This document shows positions 1-4,683 of a stretch of DNA of 7,452 bases, piece after piece. Origin of the DNA: Roseovarius sp. (GTDB lineage Bacteria > Pseudomonadota > Alphaproteobacteria > Rhodobacterales > Rhodobacteraceae); NCBI GenBank assembly GCA_007125415.1, contig SLDH01000069.1, positions 1 to 7,452 of the forward strand, written 5' to 3'. Made by a program: the position numbers and the translations under genes. The notes below the pieces were generated by a model that ran no database searches, was not told the origin of the DNA, and was given only the letters and a program-made list of their open reading frames with translations. Every line of letters begins with the position of its first letter. Within the stretch, counting starts at the first letter, position 1.

Positions 1-1
1 G

Positions 2-133
2 GGCGATGAAGACCGAATGCGTCTTCTGGCGCTCTATCCGGGGCTCGACCATGAGCCGCATCGCTATGGCAGCTTCGCCCGGCGCAGCCTCAGCCGCTCC
101 GAGGCCGCGATCCTGGCGCATGAAGCGGCCTGA
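2..133 (+). CDS. C-terminal fragment of an unidentified protein
   Basis: An open frame enters from the left edge and ends at TGA 131-133, giving the last 43 residues of a protein whose start is outside the window. The tail is rich in Arg, Leu and Ala, with a short LYPGLDHEPHRYGSF segment and an alanine-rich helical end. I do not recognise a family from this tail. The competing plus-strand frame that begins with ATG at position 6 reads as low-complexity Arg/Ala/Ser sequence and looks like a shadow. The reading is favoured because the frame is open to the edge, ends shortly before a good promoter and has a natural amino-acid mix. A free-standing 38-residue ORF from ATG 17 is possible but has no clear ribosome binding site. 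Confidence 0.5.
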   Translation, partial: GDEDRMRLLALYPGLDHEPHRYGSFARRSLSRSEAAILAHEAA

Positions 134-185
134 CCGGGCAGCGCTTCGGCAGGGCGGACATTGCGGTTCATGCGCCGCATCTGCG

Positions 186-213
186 TTGACACCCCGGCAA
201 AGCCCTGTATAAG
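186..213 (+). promoter_or_regulatory. sigma70-like promoter of rpsD
   Basis: A perfect TTGACA -35 box (186-191) is followed after 16 bp by TATAAG (208-213), five of six matches to the -10 consensus. Such a near-consensus promoter is rare in GC-rich alphaproteobacterial DNA and fits a highly expressed ribosomal protein gene. The predicted transcription start is near 219-221, about 120 nt before the rpsD start codon. The start site is inferred from spacing only. Confidence 0.75.
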
Positions 214-219
214 CGCGGC

Positions 220-341
220 TTCACTGGTGTTGGTGGCACCCCTCCCGAGGTGTCTGTCAGGCTCAGTTAGCCAAAGGACAACGCCCTTCAACCGAGTTGC
301 TGGCGCTGCTGCGCGCGGCACAGAATCGAAGGAGATCAGCC
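220..341 (+). promoter_or_regulatory. rpsD 5' leader with small hairpins
   Basis: The predicted untranslated leader is long for a single ribosomal gene and contains consecutive possible hairpins: GGCACC/GGTGTC (235-240 with 249-254, one G-U pair), GGCT/AGCC (260-263 with 269-272), AAGG/CCTT (274-277 with 285-288) and GCGC/GCGC (303-306 with 311-314). CACC at 237-240 can instead pair with GGTG at 226-229, so two folds compete. S4 is a known translational autoregulator in other bacteria. Whether this leader binds S4 is inference. No convincing upstream peptide is seen. Confidence 0.4.
329..336 (+). promoter_or_regulatory. ribosome binding site that fixes the rpsD GTG start
   Basis: AAGGAGAT lies 5-7 nt before GTG 342 and is a near-perfect Shine-Dalgarno sequence. 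It selects the GTG start, which gives the usual 206-residue alphaproteobacterial S4, over the in-frame TTG at 297, which would add 15 residues that have no S4 counterpart. Confidence 0.85.
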
Positions 342-962
342 GTGACAAAACGCACGTCTGCCAAATACAAGATTGACCGCCGGATGGGTGAAAACATCTG
401 GGGCCGCCCGAAATCCCCCGTGAATCGTCGTGAAAGCGCACCAGGCCAGCACGGCCAGCGCCGCAAGGCCAAGATGTCGGATTTCGGCCTGCAGTTGCGC
501 GCCAAGCAGAAACTCAAGGGTTATTACGGGGATCTGACCGAAAAGCAGTTCCGCCGCATCTACCGCGAGGCAGAACGTCAGCGCGGCGACACCGGCGAAT
601 TGCTCATCGGCCTGCTCGAACGTCGGCTCGACGCGGTGGTGTATCGCGCCAAATTCGTTCCGACCATGTTTGCCGCGCGCCAGTTCGTGAACCATGGCCA
701 TGTCCGTGTGAACGGCCAGAAGGTCAACATCCCGTCCTACCGCGTAAAGGAAGGCGATGTGATCGAGGTTCGGAACCGCTCCAAGCAGATGGCAGCCCTG
801 CTCGAAGCCGTGCAATTGGCCGAGCGTGATGTGCCCGACTATATCGAGGCCGATCACTCCAAGATGACCGCAACATTCGTGCGCACGCCCGGTCTGGGTG
901 ACGTGCCTTATCCGGTCATGATGGAGCCCAACCTCGTGATCGAATTCTACGCCCAGAACTGA
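342..962 (+). CDS. rpsD: 30S ribosomal protein S4
   Basis: S4 is a primary 16S rRNA binding protein that nucleates assembly of the 30S body and contributes to decoding fidelity. The 206-residue product begins [20 protein letters not shown] and carries the typical N-terminal S4 region ([18 protein letters not shown], about 21-38; [17 protein letters not shown], about 61-77). It is followed by the S4 RNA-binding fold (about 94-155, with [12 protein letters not shown] and [29 protein letters not shown] parts). It ends [13 protein letters not shown], as expected for the family. No zinc-finger cysteines are present. In gammaproteobacteria rpsD sits inside the alpha operon. Here it stands alone between its own strong promoter and a terminator, as is usual for alphaproteobacteria, so any feedback control must act through its own leader. 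Length and both ends agree with the family. Confidence 0.98.
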   Translation: MTKRTSAKYKIDRRMGENIWGRPKSPVNRRESAPGQHGQRRKAKMSDFGLQLRAKQKLKGYYGDLTEKQFRRIYREAERQRGDTGELLIGLLERRLDAVVYRAKFVPTMFAARQFVNHGHVRVNGQKVNIPSYRVKEGDVIEVRNRSKQMAALLEAVQLAERDVPDYIEADHSKMTATFVRTPGLGDVPYPVMMEPNLVIEFYAQN

Positions 963-983
963 TCCGCTATCATGGGTCGGCGG

Positions 984-1010
984 GGGCGGTGCCGGATGGT
1001 GCCGCCCTTT
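984..1010 (+). terminator. rpsD intrinsic terminator
   Basis: GGGCGG (984-989) pairs with CCGCCC (1002-1007). The stem can be extended inward through G-U pairs and two G-C pairs to about ten base pairs. It is followed by TTT (1008-1010). It starts 21 nt after the rpsD stop. It also lies only 9 nt beyond the stop of the convergent methyltransferase gene, so it may stop minus-strand transcripts too, but no T tract faces that way. Confidence 0.65.
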
Positions 1011-1018
1011 CGCATGTC

Positions 1019-1639
1019 TCAGACCTTGCGAAACTGCATGACAAGCCCGCGATCCGCCGCATGAGGATGACCGGCACCTTCGTAGATCGGGATGTCGTGA
1101 AAGCGTACCGGCGTGATCCGCCCCGCCGCAACCAGACTTGCCAGAGCCGACCCAAATCCGAGGCCGTCCAGCACCGGCGCGATGGTTCCGCACACAAAGA
1201 GCGCGCCTGCTCTGGTGATCCGCAAAAGCTCGGGCAGGCATTCGGGGCCCACATGACCATGGGTGAAGGTTCCGCAACAGATCACGCCGCCATAAGTCCC
1301 GGCGGGCAGATCGAGCGGTTGCGTCAGATCCGCGTTGATCAGTTCGCGGTAGATCCCCTTGCGCGCCGCGACCGCCAGCATCTCATCGGTGATGTCCAGA
1401 GCATCGACTGTCAGATCACGCAGATGCTCGGCCACCAGCCCGGTGCCAGCACCTATATCGAGGAGCGGCTCATCAACCTCCATGGCGTCACGATAAAGAG
1501 CGGCTATTTCACGCGGAGCGATGTACCCCCAGCCCGCGCCGAAACTCTCATCATATGTTTCCGCCCAGTCACCGTAAAGCGCGCGCGCTTCCTCCGGGCC
1601 GTTGATTTCATAGGCGTTGTCGAGATCGTAATCTGGCAT
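1019..1639 (-). CDS. class I SAM-dependent methyltransferase
   Basis: The product is a 206-residue Rossmann-fold methyltransferase. Visible are the SAM-binding motif I LLDIGAGTGL (59-68), an acidic residue at the end of the next strand in ALDITDEML (about 80-88, Asp82), and the strand-4 region VICCGTFTHGHVGP (about 119-132). The N-terminal LYGDWAETYDESFGAGWGY (21-39) is a signature shared with the Methyltransf_11/25 and METTL27-like group. The substrate cannot be told from the sequence. The ATG at 1639 is chosen because an AAGGAAGGGGG stretch lies just upstream. A longer frame to 1726 adds 29 residues of unnatural composition that overlap the divergent promoter region, and a GTG three codons upstream of the ATG is the only serious alternative. 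It is divergent from hisC and convergent with rpsD, so it is probably transcribed alone. Confidence 0.88.
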   Translation of the reverse strand: MPDYDLDNAYEINGPEEARALYGDWAETYDESFGAGWGYIAPREIAALYRDAMEVDEPLLDIGAGTGLVAEHLRDLTVDALDITDEMLAVAARKGIYRELINADLTQPLDLPAGTYGGVICCGTFTHGHVGPECLPELLRITRAGALFVCGTIAPVLDGLGFGSALASLVAAGRITPVRFHDIPIYEGAGHPHAADRGLVMQFRKV

Positions 1640-1675
1640 GTCCAGCACCCCCTTCCTTCTTTCAACCGCGATTCC

Positions 1676-1692
1676 GTGACATGCGCGTGACA
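1676..1692. repeat. GTGACA direct repeat in a divergent promoter region
   Basis: GTGACA occurs at 1676-1681 and again at 1687-1692, a period of 11 bp, close to one helical turn. The pair lies 37-53 bp upstream of the methyltransferase ATG. It could be a protein site on one DNA face or chance. Confidence 0.3.
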
Positions 1693-1701
1693 CCGCGCCG
1701 C

Positions 1702-1713
1702 AACCGGCCGGTT
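1702..1713. promoter_or_regulatory. 12-bp perfect palindrome, possible operator
   Basis: AACCGGCCGGTT is a perfect palindrome in the 129-bp region between the divergent methyltransferase and hisC genes. It ends 7 bp upstream of the proposed hisC -35 box. Perfect symmetry without a loop suggests a dimeric DNA-binding protein site and not an RNA hairpin. GC-rich DNA makes such palindromes somewhat more likely by chance. Confidence 0.4.
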
Positions 1714-1719
1714 TCGGAC

Positions 1720-1748
1720 TGGTCAAGGTGCCGGGGCAGGTCTAGAAC
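1720..1748 (+). promoter_or_regulatory. possible promoter of the hisC-tyrC operon
   Basis: TGGTCA (1720-1725) and TAGAAC (1743-1748), each four of six consensus matches, are separated by exactly 17 bp. Transcription would start near 1755, leaving a very short leader with GGGGAG (1757-1762) as the ribosome binding site. The match is moderate. No attenuator or T-box-like leader fits in the remaining space. Confidence 0.4.
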
Positions 1749-1768
1749 GGCGCGTGGGGAGACGAACC

Positions 1769-2854
1769 ATGACAAAGATCACACCGCGCCCGGGAATACT
1801 CGATATCACGCTCTACCAGGGCGGGGCCTCATCGATCGACGGCATCGCGAATGTGGTCAAGCTCAGTTCCAACGAAAACCCCTTCGGTCCCAGTGACGAT
1901 GCCAAGGCGGCCTACAAGAAGATCGCGTTCGAGTTGCATCGCTATCCGTCTTCGGATCATCGGAGTCTGCGGGAAGCCATCGCCCAGACCTTCGGGGTGA
2001 ATGCGGCGCGTGTGATCTGCGGCGCGGGCAGTGATGAGATCATCTCTCTTCTCTGCCAGGCCTATGCAGGACCCGGCGATGAAGTGATCCATACCGAGCA
2101 CGGATTTGCCATGTACCGTATCTCGGCGCTCGCCGCGGGCGCGACCCCTGTCGAGGTGCCCGAGCGCGAGCGGGTCACCGATGTGGATGCCATTCTTGCC
2201 GCCTGCACCGAGCGTACGCGGCTCGTTTTTCTGGCCAACCCCAACAATCCCACCGGTACGATGGTGGGCGAGTCGGAGGTTTCGCGCCTCGCGCGCGGGC
2301 TGCCCGATCAGGCGTTGCTCGTGGTGGACGGGGCTTATGCGGAATATGTGGAAGGCTATGATGGCGGTGCGGCGCTGGTGGAGGCGCGCGAAAACGTGGT
2401 CATGACGCGCACCTTCTCCAAGCTCTACGGGCTGGGCGCGTTGCGCATCGGCTGGGGCTACGGGCCGCAGGATGTGATCGATGTGCTCAATCGTGTGCGC
2501 GGGCCCTTCAACGTGAACCAGCCGGCGCTCGCCGCCGCTGAAGCTGCGCTGCGCGACACGGCCTGGACCGAGAAATGCCGCAACGACAACACCCGCCTGC
2601 GAGCCTGGCTGGCCGAGGCCCTGGCGGAACATGGCGTGCCGTCAGACACCTCCACCGCAAATTTCATCCTGGCGCGTTTTGCCTCACCCGCCGAAGCCGA
2701 GGCTTGCGATGCCCTTCTGCAAGGCGAAGGCATCCTCGTGCGCCGTGTGGCGGGATACAAGCTGCCCCATTGCCTGCGCATCACCGTCGGGGATGAGGCA
2801 AGTTGCCGCCGTGTGGCCCATGCTGTGGGCAAATTCATGGAGCAGGCCAGATGA
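1769..2854 (+). CDS. hisC: histidinol-phosphate / aromatic aminotransferase
   Basis: This is a PLP-dependent fold-type I aminotransferase of 361 residues, the usual HisC length. It transfers the amino group of glutamate to imidazole-acetol phosphate in histidine synthesis. Visible motifs are SNENPFGPS (34-42), GAGSDEII (85-92), NPNNPTG (157-163), the PLP-contacting Asp187 in VVDGAY, the Schiff-base Lys218 in [17 protein letters not shown], Arg226, and the substrate-carboxylate Arg337 in CLRITVG. ATG 1769 is preferred over GTG 1754 because GGGGAG is well placed before it. The stop overlaps the tyrC start (ATGA), so the two genes are translationally coupled. In Zymomonas mobilis a HisC homologue also precedes tyrC. 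HisC-like enzymes often accept prephenate or 4-hydroxyphenylpyruvate, so an aromatic role alongside histidine synthesis is a reasonable inference. Confidence 0.95.
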   Translation: MTKITPRPGILDITLYQGGASSIDGIANVVKLSSNENPFGPSDDAKAAYKKIAFELHRYPSSDHRSLREAIAQTFGVNAARVICGAGSDEIISLLCQAYAGPGDEVIHTEHGFAMYRISALAAGATPVEVPERERVTDVDAILAACTERTRLVFLANPNNPTGTMVGESEVSRLARGLPDQALLVVDGAYAEYVEGYDGGAALVEARENVVMTRTFSKLYGLGALRIGWGYGPQDVIDVLNRVRGPFNVNQPALAAAEAALRDTAWTEKCRNDNTRLRAWLAEALAEHGVPSDTSTANFILARFASPAEAEACDALLQGEGILVRRVAGYKLPHCLRITVGDEASCRRVAHAVGKFMEQAR

Positions 2855-3762
2855 TCTACGGGCGCGTGGCGCTGATCGGGCTGGGCCTGATTGCGTCCTC
2901 GATGTTCTGGGCGATCAAGCGTGGCGGATTGGCTGGCGAGGTGACGGGCTATGCCCGCTCGGCCGAAACCCGTGCAATCGCCCGCGAGATCGGCCTGTGC
3001 GACCGGGTTTGCGACAGTGCAGAAGAGGCCTGCGAGGAAGCGGATCTGGTGGTGCTGTGTGTGCCCGTCGGGGTGATGGGCGCTGTCGCCGCGCAGATCG
3101 CCCCCGTGCTCAAGCCCGGTGCCACAGTCAGCGATGTCGGTTCGGTAAAGCGCGAGGTGATCCGCGCGGTTGCGCCCCATCTGCCCCCCAATGTGCATTT
3201 CGTGCCCGCGCACCCGCTTGCCGGGACCGAGCATTCCGGGCCGCGGTCCGGCTTTGCGGAGCTGTTCGACAACCGCTTCTGCCTCATCGTCCCGCAGGAG
3301 GGGACAGACCGCGCGGCGGTGGAGCAGCTGGCGGCGTTCTGGCAGGGGATGGGGGCGCAAACCGAAGAGATGGACGCCGACCATCATGATCTGGTGCTGG
3401 CCGTGACCTCCCATGCGCGCCATCTCATCGCCTACACGATGGTGGGTGTGGCCGATGATCTGCGCCGCGTCACCGATAGCGAGGTGATCAAGTTCTCCGC
3501 GGCCGGCTTTCGCGATTTCACCCGCATTGCCGCCAGCGATCCCACCATGTGGCGCGACGTTTTCCTCAACAACAAGGACGCCACGCTGGAAATTCTGGGG
3601 CGTTTCACGGAAGAACTGTTCGCCTTGCAACGCGCGATCCGCACCGGGGATGGCCAGCACCTTCACGACTATTTCACCCGTACCCGTGCGATCCGACGTG
3701 GCATCATCGAAGCCGGGCAAGACACCGATGCGCCGGATTTCGGCCGTGTGAAGAAGGGGTAG
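2851..3762 (+). CDS. tyrC: prephenate/arogenate (cyclohexadienyl) dehydrogenase
   Basis: This 303-residue TyrA/TyrC-family enzyme oxidatively decarboxylates prephenate to 4-hydroxyphenylpyruvate and/or arogenate to tyrosine. It has an N-terminal dinucleotide-binding fold with [12 protein letters not shown] (6-17), then SDVGSVK (94-100). [10 protein letters not shown] (121-130) holds the family's catalytic histidine (His121), and [11 protein letters not shown] (186-196) contains the second conserved histidine motif. [13 protein letters not shown] (219-231) carries the conserved substrate-site arginine. The position after the second beta strand reads GYARS (33-37), lacking the usual acidic residue of NAD-specific enzymes, which hints at NADP use. 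No chorismate mutase or ACT domain is fused. ATG 2851 overlaps the hisC stop. The start at 2803 would run inside hisC and is rejected. The next gene begins 4 nt after the stop. Confidence 0.94.
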   Translation: MIYGRVALIGLGLIASSMFWAIKRGGLAGEVTGYARSAETRAIAREIGLCDRVCDSAEEACEEADLVVLCVPVGVMGAVAAQIAPVLKPGATVSDVGSVKREVIRAVAPHLPPNVHFVPAHPLAGTEHSGPRSGFAELFDNRFCLIVPQEGTDRAAVEQLAAFWQGMGAQTEEMDADHHDLVLAVTSHARHLIAYTMVGVADDLRRVTDSEVIKFSAAGFRDFTRIAASDPTMWRDVFLNNKDATLEILGRFTEELFALQRAIRTGDGQHLHDYFTRTRAIRRGIIEAGQDTDAPDFGRVKKG

Positions 3763-3766
3763 GTCG

Positions 3767-4393
3767 ATGCGCCTGGCACTTTTGTTTCCGCTGATCCTGA
3801 TGGGATGTTCCGTTGTCGGAAATGTGCGGGACGCCCTGCGCAGCGACGATGACGGATCGCGCTACACGACCGAAGGCTCGGTCTGCGGGGTCGCGGCGAT
3901 CAAGGGCAGGGAAATCGGCGAAGTCACAGGCCCCGGCGGCTGCGGGATAAAGAATGCCGTCAGCATCACCTCCGTCAACGGAGTGAGGCTGAGCCAGGCG
4001 GCCACGCTCAATTGCAGGACCGCCCGGACGCTCAATGGCTGGGTGCGCAATGAAGCCAAACCCATCATCGGCAGAACAGGTGGCGGGCTCGCGGAACTGG
4101 CGGTTGCCGCTCATTATGTGTGTCGCACGCGCAACCATCGCCCGGGCGCACGTCTCTCAGAGCATTCATACGGAAACGCGATCGACATCTCGGCCTTCAG
4201 GTTGGCCGATGGCAGCACGCTCTCGGTTCTGCATGATTGGGGCGGGGGCCGAAAGGGGCGGATCATGCGCAATCTTCATGGCTCGGCCTGCGGCCCCTTC
4301 GGCACCGTGCTTGGCCCCGAGTCCGACCGGTTCCATCAGGACCACTTCCATTTCGACACCGCCAATCACCGAAACGGCCCCTATTGTCGGTAG
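3767..4393 (+). CDS. extensin-like (Extensin_C/LAS-type) lipoprotein
   Basis: The 208-residue product begins with a lipoprotein signal, MRLALLFPLILMGCS, with lipobox LMGC and acylated Cys14, so it should be anchored in the envelope. The body matches the bacterial extensin-like C-terminal family: NCRTARTLNGWV (82-93), SEHSYGNAIDIS (131-142), HDWGGG (156-161), and DRFHQDHFHFD (187-197). SEHxxGNAxDI plus HFH is the pattern of LAS-type zinc peptidases (VanY, lysostaphin and Hedgehog fold), predicting ligands His133, Asp140 and His195. This suggests a peptidoglycan D,D-peptidase, but activity of this family is inferred. Six further cysteines (40, 59, 83, 119, 175, 207) could form three disulfides, consistent with export. 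The start has an AAGGGG ribosome binding site overlapping the tyrC stop. It is the last gene of the hisC operon by spacing, although the job is unrelated to amino-acid synthesis. Confidence 0.9.
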   Translation: MRLALLFPLILMGCSVVGNVRDALRSDDDGSRYTTEGSVCGVAAIKGREIGEVTGPGGCGIKNAVSITSVNGVRLSQAATLNCRTARTLNGWVRNEAKPIIGRTGGGLAELAVAAHYVCRTRNHRPGARLSEHSYGNAIDISAFRLADGSTLSVLHDWGGGRKGRIMRNLHGSACGPFGTVLGPESDRFHQDHFHFDTANHRNGPYCR

Positions 4394-4423
4394 AGATGTT
4401 ACGCGAAATGGGGCTTCAACCCC

Positions 4424-4447
4424 GCCCGGGGCGCTTGCGGCCCGGGC
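4424..4447. repeat. 7-bp GC stem-loop after the lipoprotein gene
   Basis: GCCCGGG (4424-4430) and CCCGGGC (4441-4447) are perfect inverted repeats around a 10-nt loop. It starts 31 nt after the lipoprotein stop and directly abuts the compound palindrome. No T tract follows, so it is not a classical terminator on its own, though it may protect the operon's 3' end. Confidence 0.55.
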
Positions 4448-4506
4448 ATGCGCCCGCCCGCCCGTCAAACCGCAGGTTTGCCTTCGGCAAAACGGGGCGG
4501 GCGCAT
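4448..4506. repeat. compound palindrome with alternative inner hairpins (REP-like candidate)
   Basis: Outer arms ATGCGCCCGCC (4448-4458) and GGCGGGCGCAT (4496-4506) pair perfectly over 11 bp. After a 3-nt bulge, CCGT (4462-4465) pairs with ACGG (4492-4495). Inside are two hairpins that share bases 4477-4480 and so exclude each other: CAAACC/GGTTTG (4466-4471 with 4475-4480) and TTTGCC/GGCAAA (4477-4482 with 4486-4491, loop TTC). Such nested symmetry between convergent genes fits a repetitive extragenic palindrome or a bidirectional transcription barrier. I cannot tell copy number from one window. Confidence 0.6.
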
Positions 4507-4579
4507 TGCGACGTTGCAAGACGCTCAACGTTCGGAGGTGGCTGGCGACCATGAAGCACTGTAGCCCCGGCATGGGGAA

Positions 4580-4601
4580 GCGCCCACCCAGGGTCGGGCG
4601 C
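4580..4601. repeat. 6-bp GC stem-loop
   Basis: GCGCCC (4580-4585) pairs with GGGCGC (4596-4601), and the inner ACC/GGT can extend the stem. There is no T tract on either side. It may be part of the transcription barrier between the convergent genes. Confidence 0.45.
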
Positions 4602-4626
4602 GTCCCTCTGCGAATCAACCCGGCCA

Positions 4627-4648
4627 TGGGAAAAGAACAGTTTTCCTG
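4627..4648 (-). terminator. A/T-flanked hairpin, probable terminator of the ABC gene
   Basis: GGAAAA (4629-4634) pairs with TTTTCC (4641-4646) around GAACAG, with two more wobble pairs outside. On the minus strand it lies about 36 nt after the ABC transporter stop. The TTTT run sits inside the 3' arm in both directions, so it may work both ways but weakly. It is the most terminator-like element in this spacer. Confidence 0.45.
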
Positions 4649-4683
4649 CAAAGGTCCTGTCGATTCCGTTATTCAGCAGCCTG

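Larger units (their letters stand above)
4394..4683. other. 290-bp non-coding spacer between convergent genes, rich in inverted repeats
   Basis: No convincing gene is present. The open frames crossing it are Arg/Pro-rich and read through the ends of the neighbouring genes. The best small candidate, ATG 4551 to the stop at 4707-4709, has GGAGG too far upstream and runs into the ABC gene on the other strand. The spacer holds GGGG/CCCC (4410-4413 with 4420-4423), a 7-bp stem (4424-4447), a compound palindrome (4448-4506), ACGTTG/CAACGT (4511-4516 with 4526-4531), a GC stem (4580-4601) and an A/T-rich stem (4629-4646). This density is much higher than elsewhere in the window. Confidence 0.7.

Noticed and set aside
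161..376. Possible 71-codon upstream ORF overlapping the rpsD start
   Set aside because: It begins before the predicted transcription start, has no ribosome binding site and shows no natural protein features.
336..1277. 313-codon minus-strand frame across rpsD and the methyltransferase 3' end
   Set aside because: It covers rpsD completely and crosses the rpsD terminator. It is His-rich without any domain.
2458..3720. 420-codon minus-strand frame across hisC and tyrC
   Set aside because: It spans two well-supported genes on the other strand, has no recognisable domain, and its composition is that of an antisense shadow.
4448..4506. CRISPR repeat or riboswitch reading of the compound palindrome
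   Set aside because: There is no regularly spaced repetition, and it lies downstream of two convergent genes, not upstream of any, so neither reading fits.
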